In this document: positions 26,132-34,853 of the stretch, one piece after another
How the letters are laid out: each line of letters begins with the position of its first letter
Numbering within the stretch: the first letter of the stretch is position 1
Source: DATFYM01 sp035315065
Lineage (GTDB): Bacteria > Acidobacteriota > Terriglobia > UBA7540
Direction: 5' to 3'
Length of the DNA stretch: 64,000 nucleotides
NCBI GenBank assembly: GCA_035315065.1
Contig: DATFYM010000015.1
Coordinates: 1 to 64,000 of the forward strand
Translations under genes and position numbers: made by a program
The notes under the pieces: generated by a model
Databases searched by the model: none
Told to the model about the DNA's origin: nothing
Seen by the model: the letters and a program-made list of their open reading frames with translations, nothing else

Positions 26132-28588
26132 ATGACGACTCTAATGCAGGACCTGAAGTACGGCGTGCGGATGCTGCTCGCGAAGCCTGGTTTCACGGCG
26201 GTAGCGGTGCTGACCCTGGCGCTGGGGATCGGCGCCACTACGGCAATTTTCAGCGTGGTGAATACGGTGCTCCTGCGGGCGTTGCCTTACGCCCACTCGG
26301 ACCGAATGGTGCGAGTGTACACTGAGTTTCCTAATTTTCCAGACGGCGGCTTGCGGCGATTCTGGGCGTCGGCGCCGGAGTATCTCGACATCAGGCGGGA
26401 AGCCAAGTCTTGGGACTCGATGGACGGCTGGGTGAACAGCGGAGTCAACCTGGCAGGGCAGGCCGACCCGGTTCGCGCCACGGCCTCCTTCATCACTGGC
26501 GGTCTGCTGCCGTCTCTGGGTGTTTCTCCCCTTCTCGGTCGCGCCATCACCCCGGCCGACGACGATCCCGCCGCGCCCTTGACCGCTGACATTTCGTACG
26601 GCCTCTGGCAGCGGGCCTTTGGCGGCGACCCACATATCGTCGGGCGGGAGACTTTGCTCAACGGCAGGAAGGGCACAATCATCGGCGTCATGCCGAAGGA
26701 CTTCCACTTCCCACCGGGCGAAGTGGACGCGCCGGAGGTCTGGGTCCCGCTCCAGATTGATCCCGCCAAGCCCGGAGGACGCGCTTCGCATTTCCTGTCG
26801 TTACTGGGCCGTTTGAGGCCCGGGGTCAGCCTTACCCAGGCGCAGTCGGAGCTCGATGCGCTGGTTCAGGAATGGGGAAAGTTGGACACGATGAAAGCCC
26901 ACTACCTGAGCCCCAAGAACCATCCCCTGGTCAGTTACCCGTTCCAGGAGGAAATTGTGCGGGGCGTGCGTTCTGCCCTGCTCATGCTGCTCGGCGCGGT
27001 GGCGTTGGTGTTGCTGATCGCCTGCGTCAACGTCGCGAATCTGCTGCTGGTCCGGGCCGAGGGCCGGCAGCGCGAAGTGGCCATCCGCAGCGCCATGGGT
27101 GCCGGCTTGGCGCGACTGGTACGCCAGTTTGTCACCGAAGGGGTGATTCTCTCGCTCCCAGGCGCGGTGCTGGGGCTGGCGTTGGCTTACATCGGACTCG
27201 GACTCGTGAAGACCACAGCGGCGATCAGTATCCCGCGCGCGTCCGAGATCGACATCGACCCGCGTGTGCTCCTTTTTGCTCTCGCGATTTCGGTTCTCAC
27301 CGGCGTGTTCTTCGGGATGGCGCCCCTGGCCCACCTGGCGGTCAGCAACCTGCACGAAGCGCTCAAGGCTGCCGGTGGCGCAACCACGGCCGCCGCCGGC
27401 GCCAAACGATTCCGGCATGGACTGGTGGTGGTGGAACTGGCCCTGGCTTTGATGCTTCTAATCGCCACCGGGCTCATGGTCCGCGCCTTCTGGAAGCTTC
27501 AGGAGGTTGACGCCGGTTTCGATCCGCACCACGTGCTCACCATGCGCGTTGCCCTGCCGGGCTCCGTCTATGGTGACAATGCGAAGGTGCTCAGCTTCTG
27601 GACACGACTGCAAGACCGCATTTCCAGCCTGCCCGGAGTCAAGGCCGGAGCGATCGCCACGGGATTGCCGCCGCTGCGGCAGCTCAACGCCAACGATACT
27701 CAGATCGAGAACTTCGTGCAGGTCAAAGGCGGACCGATTCAAAACGTGGACTTCTGGCAGATCGTGACCAAGGACTACTTCAAGGCGGCGGGTGTCCGCC
27801 TCATTGAGGGGCGTCTGTTCGACGAGCGCGATGGACCCGGCGCTCCCGATGTCGCCATCGTTAACCAGACCATGGCCCGCACTTTCTGGAACCACCGGAG
27901 CCCCGTCGGACGCCGCGTTCGACCCGGTTTCACGGACCCATGGTGCACGGTGGTCGGAGTAGTGGCTGACGTTAAGAACGCCGGGCTCGACAAGCCGGCG
28001 GGCACTGAGTTGTATCTGCCGTTCAATCAGCCGCAAGGCCTGGGGAATAACCGTTTCTCCATCGTTGTGCGTTCCGCCGGTGACCTCACGTCCTTGATCG
28101 GCGCGGTTCGACGCGAAGTGCGCGATCTTGATCCCACGATCCCCGTGGCCAACGTTCGCACCATGGACGAGGTGATGTCGGCGGCACAATCGCGCCCGCG
28201 GTTCCTCACCGCCTTGCTGACTCTGTTCTCCAGCGTGGCTTTGATCCTGGCGGCGGTCGGAATCTATGGAGTGATAGCCTACTCCGTGGCGCAACGCACC
28301 AAGGAGTTTGGTCTGAGGATGGCGCTGGGGGCCGAGCGCGGCGACCTGCTGAAGCTGGTCGTAGGCCAAGGCCTGATCCTGGTTGCCGCCGGAGTGCTGC
28401 TCGGCCTTGGCGGCGCACTGAGCTTTACGCGCTTCCTCTCCAGCTTGTTGTACGGAGTTCGGCCCACCGACCCCATCACCTTCAGCGTGGTTCCCCTCGT
28501 GCTCGGAGCGGTGGCGCTGCTGGCGAGTTACCTCCCGGCACGGCGGGCGACCAAGGTCGATCCCATGGTGGCGCTGCGCTACGAGTAA
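26132..28588 (+). CDS. ADOP-type orphan permease, third of three
   Basis: The 818-residue protein has DLKYGVRMLLAKPGF, LALGIGATTAIFSVVNTVLL (threonine replacing the usual asparagine), and the central block VALVLLIACVNVANLLLVRA with RQREVAIRSAMGAGLARLV. The terminal block is AVGIYGVIAYSVAQRTKEFG with RMALGAERGDL, ending in RRATKVDPMVALRYE. GGAGGG precedes the ATG by five bases. As for the others there is no ATP-binding protein in the neighbourhood. The tail and the EFGLRMALGAERGDLL segment resemble the first tandem copy more than the second. Confidence 0.93.
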   Translation: MTTLMQDLKYGVRMLLAKPGFTAVAVLTLALGIGATTAIFSVVNTVLLRALPYAHSDRMVRVYTEFPNFPDGGLRRFWASAPEYLDIRREAKSWDSMDGWVNSGVNLAGQADPVRATASFITGGLLPSLGVSPLLGRAITPADDDPAAPLTADISYGLWQRAFGGDPHIVGRETLLNGRKGTIIGVMPKDFHFPPGEVDAPEVWVPLQIDPAKPGGRASHFLSLLGRLRPGVSLTQAQSELDALVQEWGKLDTMKAHYLSPKNHPLVSYPFQEEIVRGVRSALLMLLGAVALVLLIACVNVANLLLVRAEGRQREVAIRSAMGAGLARLVRQFVTEGVILSLPGAVLGLALAYIGLGLVKTTAAISIPRASEIDIDPRVLLFALAISVLTGVFFGMAPLAHLAVSNLHEALKAAGGATTAAAGAKRFRHGLVVVELALALMLLIATGLMVRAFWKLQEVDAGFDPHHVLTMRVALPGSVYGDNAKVLSFWTRLQDRISSLPGVKAGAIATGLPPLRQLNANDTQIENFVQVKGGPIQNVDFWQIVTKDYFKAAGVRLIEGRLFDERDGPGAPDVAIVNQTMARTFWNHRSPVGRRVRPGFTDPWCTVVGVVADVKNAGLDKPAGTELYLPFNQPQGLGNNRFSIVVRSAGDLTSLIGAVRREVRDLDPTIPVANVRTMDEVMSAAQSRPRFLTALLTLFSSVALILAAVGIYGVIAYSVAQRTKEFGLRMALGAERGDLLKLVVGQGLILVAAGVLLGLGGALSFTRFLSSLLYGVRPTDPITFSVVPLVLGAVALLASYLPARRATKVDPMVALRYE

Positions 28589-28726
28589 TTGACGATTGAA
28601 AAGGCGCCAGCTTCCAGCCATCAGCGGTCAGCAAGGAAAGATCCCGGGGATGAGCCGTGCGTGCTGAGGCTGAGCGCTGATGGCTGATGCCTGTTTTCAA
28701 TCGTCAATCGACAATCGTCAATTGTT
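28588..28726. repeat. Nested short-period inverted repeat (GACGATTG outside, ATCAGC inside)
   Basis: Outer ATTGACGATTGAAAA and TTTTCAATCGTCAATC, inner CCAGCCATCAGCGGTCAGCA and GCTGAGCGCTGATGGCTG. It has the same composite architecture as the repeat at 20.27 kb. It lies between the convergent ADOP and RRM genes and could serve both as a terminator. Confidence 0.82.
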
Positions 28727-28731
28727 TGCCC

Positions 28732-29052
28732 CTAATAGTTCCGCGGGCGTGAGGATCGGTCCCGGCCGCCGCCACCGCGGTTTCCCGAGAAGCCGTCCGT
28801 GCGCTGAGGGCGAGCTTCATTGACGGTGAGGGGTCGGCCGTCGAGCGTCTTCCCATTCAAGCTTCCGACCGCGCGTTGCAGGTCCTCACCTTCGGCCAGC
28901 TCCACAAAGCCGAATCCGCGCGGCTGCCCCGTCATCTTATCCTTGATCACCACCGCCGAGGCTACTTGAAAGCCCGCATTAGTTACAAACTCGTTCACCG
29001 AGCTGTCCGTGGCGCTGTGGGGAAGATTACCAACATAAAGTTTCGAAGCCAT
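28732..29052 (-). CDS. Single-RRM RNA-binding protein
   Basis: The 106-residue protein is a bacterial RRM protein of the Rbp type. RNP2 LYVGNL is at 5-10 and RNP1 RGFGFVEL at 45-52, with two exposed aromatic residues each available for RNA stacking. A glycine/arginine tail (SGNRGGGGRDRSSRPRNY) follows. It probably binds single-stranded RNA as a post-transcriptional or cold-response factor. The ATG at 29052 has TTGGAGG five bases upstream; the in-frame ATG four codons earlier would put that site inside the gene. It is transcribed alone toward the ADOP array. Confidence 0.93.
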   Translation of the reverse strand: MASKLYVGNLPHSATDSSVNEFVTNAGFQVASAVVIKDKMTGQPRGFGFVELAEGEDLQRAVGSLNGKTLDGRPLTVNEARPQRTDGFSGNRGGGGRDRSSRPRNY

Positions 29053-29064
29053 TTGATCCTCCAA

Positions 29065-29671
29065 GTAGGTCGACTCTAGGCCGCCTCGTTAAGTGAAGCC
29101 GAACTGCGTCGGCGCGCTGCCGAGCCCGATTCTTTTGCCCGTGGGAAGCGCGGCGACCACGGCTGGCACTGGTCGCTGCGGGCCACGCAACGGTCAGCCG
29201 CCCAATGCCGGCCCTTCGGGGCGGCCCGGCACGGCTGGCGCTGGTCGTTTTGTCTCCAGTGCAATTCGCGCTTCTCGGGCGAGCTTCCTCCGCAGGACCT
29301 TCTCCCGGCGTACTCTGCCGAACCTCGACTTGTCACCATTTCTTTCCGACACGGTCCCTCCCCCGCCGGCGCCGGTTGCAGAGTCATGCGGAGCATCCGG
29401 TCTCGGCTCGGTTCCCGTCTTTGAGGTGCCATGGCAGATAACCTGGCTAGGTCAGGCGACCTGGAGAGCTCCTGGAAGGCGGCAGTTCGCTTCCTACTAT
29501 GGGCGCATCAACTTCACTAGTCAAGGAAAATACGGGTGGTGGTCTCATGTGACAAAACAATAGAATCCACAGATTGCGCAGATTTGTCAGATTGAGAAAA
29601 AGAGCTCGGCGTTGTTACAAGTGCGAATAACACGCGAACTTGCTGGTTACTTCTTGTGGAGGATCTGATGC
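29065..29671. other. Intergenic stretch without a recognisable gene
   Basis: Open frames exist on both strands (for example 29093-29563 plus) but their proteins are low in hydrophobic pattern, rich in Arg/Pro/Ser and unlike any family I know. They also lack ribosome-binding sites. A GCCGG/CCGGC-rich direct repeat (CACGGCTGGCACTGGTCG and CACGGCTGGCGCTGGTCG) occurs at about 29.16 and 29.23 kb. Confidence 0.5.
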
Positions 29672-29720
29672 TGTAACAGCGAGTCTAGCTCGCCAAATGG
29701 CGGCGAAAGCCGCCTCTACA
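29672..29720. repeat. 49-bp TGTA/TACA palindromic element, intergenic copy
   Basis: TGTAACAGCGAGTCTAGCTC followed by GGCGGCGAAAGCCGCC and TCTACA. It has the same plan (TGTA, two small hairpins, TACA) as the inserts in the kinase gene at 17.1 and 17.6 kb. Confidence 0.65.
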
Positions 29721-29760
29721 TGAAACTGACCCACTACCCTTTCCCATTTCCCGAGCGGGC

Positions 29761-29790
29761 TTGACAATCTCTCTCACTTCGATTTAGTAT
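29761..29790 (+). promoter_or_regulatory. Sigma-70-type promoter candidate for the hybrid kinase
   Basis: TTGACA is followed after 18 bases by TAGTAT, 65 bases before the ATG of the hybrid histidine kinase. The -35 box is perfect and the -10 box matches four of six positions. Confidence 0.45.
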
Positions 29791-29854
29791 AAGCAGCGTT
29801 ATCTATCCGGAAGGTACCTAGAGCTCGGTTAAGCCGGGAGCGACCGGCACAACA

Positions 29855-31129
29855 ATGCTGCGGTCGATCAGGGGCCTCGACGACGGAGGCTCAGGCATCG
29901 AAACCGCCCGTTGGTGGTCGCCAGCCGGCGACCCACTGAGATTGGCGGGCACGCGGATGGCGCACGCGAAATCCAAGACAAGGCGGCAACAACCCGGAGA
30001 ACTGCGAACATCGGCGGCGCTGGGGCCGGCGGGCGTGGCTCACGACGTTGACAACCTGCTGACCGCCATCCTGGGCGACTGCGGATTCTTGTTACGGCAG
30101 GTCCGTCGCGACGATCGCCTGCGCGCCATGGTGGAGGGGGTAATGAACGCGGCGGAGTTTGCGGCGCTCCTCACCCGTCAGTTGGTGGCGTCGAGCGGGG
30201 TCGGGATCCGTTCGCCGCAAGCGCTCGACTTGGGGGACATTCTGGCAAAAATGACCGGCACACTGCGAGCCGTGCTGGGATCGAAAATCATCCTCAAGGT
30301 CCGTGCACAACCCGGCTCGGGATCCATCGAAGCCGATCCTGGGGACCTCATCCGGCTGATCCTGAACCTGGCCTTTAACGCCCGGGACGCCATGCCTGAC
30401 GGTGGAACGCTCGTGTTCAGAACGGAAAGCGCCGGTTCTGACGGAAAGCGACCCGTTCACCGCCGCGACAGCAACTCAGACTGCTACGTGCTCCTGATCG
30501 CCTCCGACACCGGGTGCGGCATGGACGAAGAGACCAGAGCACACCTGTTCGAGCCGTCCTTCACGACCAAAAGCAAGGCGGGGCCGGGCAGCCGGGGTAT
30601 GGGTCTGGCCACCATCCAGGAAGTAGTGAGGACGGCCGGGGGCTTCATCGAGGTCGACAGCCAGCCTGGTCGCGGCACCACCTTCCGGATTTACTTCCGG
30701 CGGCTGCGGAGCCCGCTGGATCCGCCTCCGGCCCGCCACGCCGTCGTACCACGGAGCCGGCGGACGGCGACAATTCTGGTGGTGGAGGATAACGAAAGCG
30801 TGCGGGTGTCCGTTTGCCGAACGCTCAAGATGTGCGGCCACACGGTCGTCGCCGCCTCGAGCGCTCCCGAAGCCCTGGAGATCGCCGCCCACGCCGACAA
30901 TCCGATCCACCTGCTCCTGACGGACGCCGAGCTGCCGGGGGCCAGCGGGCTTGTGCTGGCTAGGCGCCTGAGGGCTTCGCACCCCCAAACCAAGGTGCTC
31001 TTGACTTCGGGGTATCGCGTTCGAGGCAGCTCGCGCAAAGGTCTGGTCGCCGGCTTCCTACCCAAGCCCTTCAGCCCGAGTATGCTGGCCAAAAAGGTGT
31101 CTGAGATTTTGGAGGAAACCGAGTCGTGA
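29855..31129 (+). CDS. Hybrid histidine kinase: HisKA-HATPase-receiver
   Basis: The 424-residue soluble protein has an H-box VAHDVDNLLTAILG with phospho-histidine H63. The N-box is LILNLAFNARDAM (N175), the G1 box SDTGCGMDEE, the F-box LFEPSFTTKS and the G2 box GSRGMGLATIQEVV. A C-terminal receiver has acidic pair E311-D312, phospho-aspartate D357 in LLTDAELPG and lysine K404 in LPKPF. No sensor domain or membrane helix is present in the first 50 residues, which are unusually polar, so the signal must come from a partner. The receiver at the end suggests intramolecular phosphotransfer. The position next to the flagellar cluster hints at motility control, but the genes converge. Confidence 0.9.
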   Translation: MLRSIRGLDDGGSGIETARWWSPAGDPLRLAGTRMAHAKSKTRRQQPGELRTSAALGPAGVAHDVDNLLTAILGDCGFLLRQVRRDDRLRAMVEGVMNAAEFAALLTRQLVASSGVGIRSPQALDLGDILAKMTGTLRAVLGSKIILKVRAQPGSGSIEADPGDLIRLILNLAFNARDAMPDGGTLVFRTESAGSDGKRPVHRRDSNSDCYVLLIASDTGCGMDEETRAHLFEPSFTTKSKAGPGSRGMGLATIQEVVRTAGGFIEVDSQPGRGTTFRIYFRRLRSPLDPPPARHAVVPRSRRTATILVVEDNESVRVSVCRTLKMCGHTVVAASSAPEALEIAAHADNPIHLLLTDAELPGASGLVLARRLRASHPQTKVLLTSGYRVRGSSRKGLVAGFLPKPFSPSMLAKKVSEILEETES

Positions 31130-31156
31130 GAGAACCTGACCGCCGGCAGCGCGAGG

Positions 31157-31639
31157 CTACGCCGTCCAGTCGCTGGGACCGTATGACGGACCAGTCGGGT
31201 CGGAACCGTAGGGGTCAGGCCGAGCGGAGGAGCGCGACGCCTGTCGGGCTGGTGGGGCCGGTTGGGTCGAGGCGACCGACTTCTCCACTTGCTCCCAGGC
31301 CTCCCGCATGGAAAGGAAGTCTTGGGCAACCTCCTTGAGGACTGAGGTGGAGTTCTGGGCGCTCGCCTGGATGATCCGCCTGCGAGCCAGGTTGTAAAAT
31401 CGTTCCAGATTGTGGGCGACTTGCGGCCCGGCTTTGAAGTCGAGAGCGTTCTGGAGATGGCTCACCATTAACAAGGCATGGTTCAAGTCCTTCGTCTTTT
31501 GCTCGATGCGATGAGCCTCGATGGCGCGGATGGCCCCGTACAGGGCATTGAGGATCTGGTCGTAAGACTGGATCACCAGGCTCACCAAGCTGGCGCCTTG
31601 ACCGGCTAATTGACGATAAGCACGCGCGGGATCAGGCAC
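31157..31639 (-). CDS. fliS: Flagellin export chaperone FliS
   Basis: FliS keeps flagellin unpolymerised before export. The 160-residue protein has the family's helical core: RAYRQLAGQGASLVSLVIQS, then LYGAIRAIEAHR, a NHALLMVSHLQNAL segment and LERFYNLARRRIIQAS. It has a longer than usual Ser/Pro/Gly tail (about 30 extra residues ending YGPSDWTA). I chose the GTG at 31639 since AGGAGGT lies seven bases before it; it overlaps the fliD stop by eight bases, a sign of translational coupling. It is the last gene of the flaG-fliD-fliS operon and converges with the hybrid kinase gene. Confidence 0.9.
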   Translation of the reverse strand: MPDPARAYRQLAGQGASLVSLVIQSYDQILNALYGAIRAIEAHRIEQKTKDLNHALLMVSHLQNALDFKAGPQVAHNLERFYNLARRRIIQASAQNSTSVLKEVAQDFLSMREAWEQVEKSVASTQPAPPARQASRSSARPDPYGSDPTGPSYGPSDWTA

Positions 31640-33032
31640 CGGTGGTACCTCCTGTTGACAGGCCAAGTTCACTGTCGATCTGCTCGATGATCAGGGGCAG
31701 TTGTTGCAAGGTGGCGTTTACCTGGCTGAACTGCGTCGTGAGCTGCTGCTGTTGGGTGGTGATGTTGGCCTGAAAGTCGTTGATCTCATTTGCTACTGCG
31801 GTGAGGCTGCTGTTGACGCCCTGCAAGTCGATGGCCAGCGGTCCGCTGATGGTGTTCGTCAGGTTGGTGAGGTCGCTGTTCAGTTGAACGGCGAACCCTT
31901 TCTGACCGGTAGTCTGCTGGAAGAGGTTCTGAACGGCGCTGAAGTTGTTGGTCAGGGCGGAGGAAAGCGTGGCGCTGTTAACCTGGAGCGTGCCGTCGTC
32001 TTGAAGGCTGACGCCAATGGACTCCAGGTTGGTAATGCCATTGTTGCCGGTAAGAGCGGTGTTGATGTCGGTGTTCAGCGTCTGCTGCACCTGCTGCAGG
32101 CCGCTGTCGGCAAACAGCGGAGGCTGCGACGAGGCGCCCGCCGTGTAAGAGAACTGAGTGTTGATCGCCTGAACGACCGCGTTGTACGCGGAGACGAAGT
32201 TGTTGACCGCCGAGGTAGCTTGAGTGGTGTCCGGCGCGATACCCAACGTCACCGCGGTACTCGAGGTCCCGACCAGGTTCAGGGTGACGCCGGGGATGGC
32301 GCCAGTAACAGTATTGCTGGCGCTGCTGACCGGGACGCCGTCCACCGACAGCGAAGCATTGACGCCGGCGATGGCATTGGGCAGACCGGTGGTGGCGTTG
32401 TTGAAGTTCAAGCCGGTGGTGTTGCTGACGACCGTGATGTTGCCCGGCTGGCCCGTGGTGTTGCTGACAATCGACAGGCGGGCGCCGCCCGCATCGGTGA
32501 TCACGTTGGCGGTGACCCCCAGAGTCTGGCTATTCTTGTTGATATAGGAAGCGAGACTGTTCAGGGTGTTGTCGTTGTGGGTGGTGCTGTCGACAGGGAT
32601 GGTGACCGGGCTATTCGAGCCGACCTGCAATTGGATCTGGCCGCCGCTGAACGTCGTGTTGCCGTTGGTCAAGGACGTCGTGTAAACCGAGGAGGTGGAG
32701 GCCAGGGTTCCTACCGTGATCGTGTGGTTCTCCAGGGTCGCCCCTCCCGTCGTGGTGGCGGTCAAGACGGCTGTGTTCGACGAGTTGGCGACTTGGGAGG
32801 TGAGTTGGCCTTGGGGATCTTGCAGTGCCTGAACGGAGGTCTGGAGGGTGGTGAGCAGGCTGCTGATGTTGCTGATGGCCGAACTCTGGCTCTGAAGAAA
32901 CGTCTGCTCGTTGAGCATTGGCTGCTCGGGCGCTTCGTCAGCCTGGATGATGGTAGCGACCGTGGTCTGCACATTGATCCCCGTGCCGAGGCCGAAACCG
33001 CTGGTGTTGAGGTTGATTCCGAACGTTCCCAT
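31632..33032 (-). CDS. fliD: Flagellar filament cap protein FliD
   Basis: The 466-residue protein is HAP2, which caps the filament tip and helps flagellin assemble. Its N-terminus (GFGLGTGINVQTTVATIIQA, then EQTFLQSQSSAISNISSLLT) and C-terminal helix (ITTQQQQLTTQFSQVNATLQ) are the coiled regions that form the cap legs. The middle is Ser/Thr/Asn-rich beta structure with the FliD motifs TGAIPGVTLNLVGTS and FNNATTGL. Its start codon follows directly on the flaG stop (TAGATG), so the two are coupled. The low-complexity Thr/Asn composition is like the flagellins and would offer many glycosylation sites. Confidence 0.93.
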   Translation of the reverse strand: MGTFGINLNTSGFGLGTGINVQTTVATIIQADEAPEQPMLNEQTFLQSQSSAISNISSLLTTLQTSVQALQDPQGQLTSQVANSSNTAVLTATTTGGATLENHTITVGTLASTSSVYTTSLTNGNTTFSGGQIQLQVGSNSPVTIPVDSTTHNDNTLNSLASYINKNSQTLGVTANVITDAGGARLSIVSNTTGQPGNITVVSNTTGLNFNNATTGLPNAIAGVNASLSVDGVPVSSASNTVTGAIPGVTLNLVGTSSTAVTLGIAPDTTQATSAVNNFVSAYNAVVQAINTQFSYTAGASSQPPLFADSGLQQVQQTLNTDINTALTGNNGITNLESIGVSLQDDGTLQVNSATLSSALTNNFSAVQNLFQQTTGQKGFAVQLNSDLTNLTNTISGPLAIDLQGVNSSLTAVANEINDFQANITTQQQQLTTQFSQVNATLQQLPLIIEQIDSELGLSTGGTTGA

Positions 33033-33422
33033 CTAATCACCCTTTCCCTTCACGGCGGGGGCATTAGACTGTGCAGACTGAGCGTCCAGGTCTTGCGCGA
33101 TTTGTGCCTCGTCGTTCAAAACTGCCTGCGGAGGCACCTGCAAGACCACTTGGCCGGATTGCGGATTGAGCAGCTGAAAGTACAACTGCTTCGTCTGCTC
33201 GTCGATGTGATAGGCTAGAACGTCTTGTGAGGGTGGCGATTGCGGCGACGCTGGCGACGGTGGCTGCTGGGCATGCGACAGTTCTGCATAGTCGGCTTCC
33301 GGCTGGCTTTTTGCCGGTGCGGGCGCTTCCGTCGAGACCGACTTGCCCTTCGGCGGAGCGGCCGAAAACACTGGCTCTGACGCCGCCGTGGGTGAGGACG
33401 CTTGGACTGGGTCGGCCGGCAT
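33033..33422 (-). CDS. flaG: FlaG-like flagellar protein
   Basis: The 129-residue protein has a disordered Pro/Ala/Ser-rich N-terminal half and a short conserved C-terminal part. The latter, LAYHIDEQTKQLYFQLLNPQ followed by SGQVVLQVPPQAVL, is the FlaG signature (a strand pair of the form Y-x-D-x-x-T-x-x-L-x-F-Q-L-L-N with QVVxQVPP). FlaG affects filament length in other bacteria. It is the first gene of an operon with fliD and fliS. An AAGGAG ribosome-binding site is present upstream of the ATG, behind a hairpin that follows the flagellin gene. Confidence 0.82.
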   Translation of the reverse strand: MPADPVQASSPTAASEPVFSAAPPKGKSVSTEAPAPAKSQPEADYAELSHAQQPPSPASPQSPPSQDVLAYHIDEQTKQLYFQLLNPQSGQVVLQVPPQAVLNDEAQIAQDLDAQSAQSNAPAVKGKGD

Positions 33423-33448
33423 AGAACTTACTCCTTGCTGAGTTTCGA

Positions 33449-33478
33449 GAAGGCGGGTCGCGCTGGCGTCCCGCCTTC
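33449..33478 (-). terminator. Hairpin after flagellin A
   Basis: GAAGGCGGG and CCCGCCTTC form a 9-bp stem with a 12-base loop, 25 bases after the flagellin stop. No T tract follows, so it may attenuate or protect the mRNA more than terminate fully. A perfect palindrome GTGACCTTGAAGGTCAC also covers the flagellin stop itself. Confidence 0.45.
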
Positions 33479-33502
33479 CGTTTGCCTACGTGACCTTGAA
33501 GG

Positions 33503-34330
33503 TCACCTGAATAGACCCAGGATGTTCTGCAACTGAGTGTTGGCCTGGGTCAAAGACGAGATGCCGGTCTGATTTAAGACCGAGTACTTGGACAGGTTGG
33601 CCACCTCCTGGGGAATGTTGGCGGCAGTGATCCCGTCCTCCGCTGCGGTCAGGTTCTGTACCTGAGCTGTTGCGACGTTGGAGGCTGCATTCAGCCGGTT
33701 AACGGCGGCTCCGAGAGAGCCTCGGGTGCTGGCCACGGTTTGGATCGCGGCCGTGATCTGGCTGAGCGCAGTGACGGCATTGGCTTGGGTGTCGAGGGCG
33801 GTAGAGAGGCCCAGACCAGCCGAGCTCAGCGTGTTGGGAGCGACGCCGATGGTAGCGGTCGACAGGGTCTCTGCGGCGCCTCCGTCACTCAGGAAGATGC
33901 TGGTAGTGCCCGCTTGGAACACCGAGGTGCCGTTATAGGTGGTGTTCTGGCCGATCTGATCGATTTCGGATTTGATCGAAGTGAACTCGGTGTTAAGAGC
34001 GGTGAGCTGGCCGGCGGTATTGGTGCCGTTGGCGGCCTCGGTGGCCAGCGTGGTGGCCCGGTTGAGCAGGTTGGTCACCTGGGCCAGTGCGCCATCGGCG
34101 GTTTGGGCCAGGCCCACGCCCTCATTGGCGTTCGTCGCCGACTGATTCAGGGCAGTGATGTTGGCTTGGAGTCCATTGGCGATCTCCAGTCCGGCCGGGT
34201 CGTCCGCTCCGCTGTTGAGGCGCGAGCCGGATGACAGTTGGAAAAGGGTGCTTTGGAGTGAATTCGACGTCTGGTTGAGATTGTTCTCGGCCTGCAGTGC
34301 CGAAATGTTGTTCAAAAGACTGATAGCCAT
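33503..34330 (-). CDS. fliC: Flagellin (copy A)
   Basis: The 275-residue protein forms the flagellar filament. The conserved N-terminal D0/D1 helices (MAISLLNNISALQAENNLNQ, then QLSSGSRLNSGADDPAGLEI and NANEGVGLAQTADGALAQV) and the C-terminal helices (AAEDGITAANIPQEVANLSK, LTQANTQLQNILGLF) are present. The central part is short, so this is a small flagellin without outer D2/D3 domains. Middle serines and threonines (STATIGVAPNTLSSAGLGLS) are candidate glycosylation sites. It is nearly identical at the N-terminus to copy B upstream. It has its own sigma-28-like promoter 120 bases before the ATG. Confidence 0.96.
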   Translation of the reverse strand: MAISLLNNISALQAENNLNQTSNSLQSTLFQLSSGSRLNSGADDPAGLEIANGLQANITALNQSATNANEGVGLAQTADGALAQVTNLLNRATTLATEAANGTNTAGQLTALNTEFTSIKSEIDQIGQNTTYNGTSVFQAGTTSIFLSDGGAAETLSTATIGVAPNTLSSAGLGLSTALDTQANAVTALSQITAAIQTVASTRGSLGAAVNRLNAASNVATAQVQNLTAAEDGITAANIPQEVANLSKYSVLNQTGISSLTQANTQLQNILGLFR

Positions 34331-34448
34331 TGAGTTTCTCCTCTCAGAGTTGGGTACCCGTCTTGGGCCCGAGAACCCGCGCCGGGGTTAGATCCCGGCG
34401 CTCAGCCCTCTGTTCCACTCAGGCACCACTTTCAAAAACCAAGTACAC

Positions 34449-34475
34449 CTATCGGCACGACTTATAATTTCTTTA
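34449..34475 (-). promoter_or_regulatory. Sigma-28 (FliA) promoter of flagellin A
   Basis: On the minus strand TAAA is followed after exactly 15 bases by GCCGATAG, matching the FliA consensus TAAA-N15-GCCGATAA in 11 of 12 positions. It lies about 120 bases before the flagellin A start. This predicts class 3 flagellar control, although fliA itself is not in the window. Confidence 0.82.
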
Positions 34476-34485
34476 ATTGAGGGGG

Positions 34486-34853
34486 CTAAGGCTCGATGGT
34501 ACTTTCGTACTCCCGGCTTTCGCTTCGAAGTCGCGCCGGGCTTCGAGCCGCTTCGGAGCCTGGGGAAAAAGCTCAAGGGCCTTAGTGCTCGATTTCATTA
34601 GTACACTAACATGTGACGTACTTGTGAACCCGAGGACTTAGGGAGGAGAAGGTGTGAAAAACCAAACGCGGAGGCACATGGACATAAGGATGAGAGGGAG
34701 AAATTACGTGGAGATATCGTTTGTTTCTCCACGCTTCCCAATTTTCGCCGTACCTCTGTATCTCCGTGTCGGAAAAGTCCTTCGCAATTACTTCACGCCT
34801 TAAGAGGCGTGCGGTGCGGTCGAAAATCTGGAGACGGGCGCGGAGGCTGGCGG
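34486..34853 (-). pseudogene. Remnant of a second copy of the flagellin-linked glycosyltransferase
   Basis: Two pieces match the C-terminus of the GT2-TPR gene at 35.9-37.3 kb. Bases 34853-34806 encode AASLRARLQIFDRTARLLRR (intact gene: AASIRARLQDFDRTTRLLQK). Bases 34584-34486 encode LELFPQAPKRLEARRDFEAK and AGSTKVPSSLS (intact: LELFPQAPKLLEAQRELEAK, AGITKVPKSLG). About 220 bp of unrelated sequence separates them. The order and strand agree with a tandem duplication of [glycosyltransferase-flagellin] whose second glycosyltransferase was then mostly lost. Confidence 0.8.

Noticed and set aside
29803..29854. Possible riboswitch (c-di-GMP type) before the hybrid kinase
   Set aside because: The CCGG-rich segment can fold, but the conserved GGUAG/GACGCAAAGC elements are absent.
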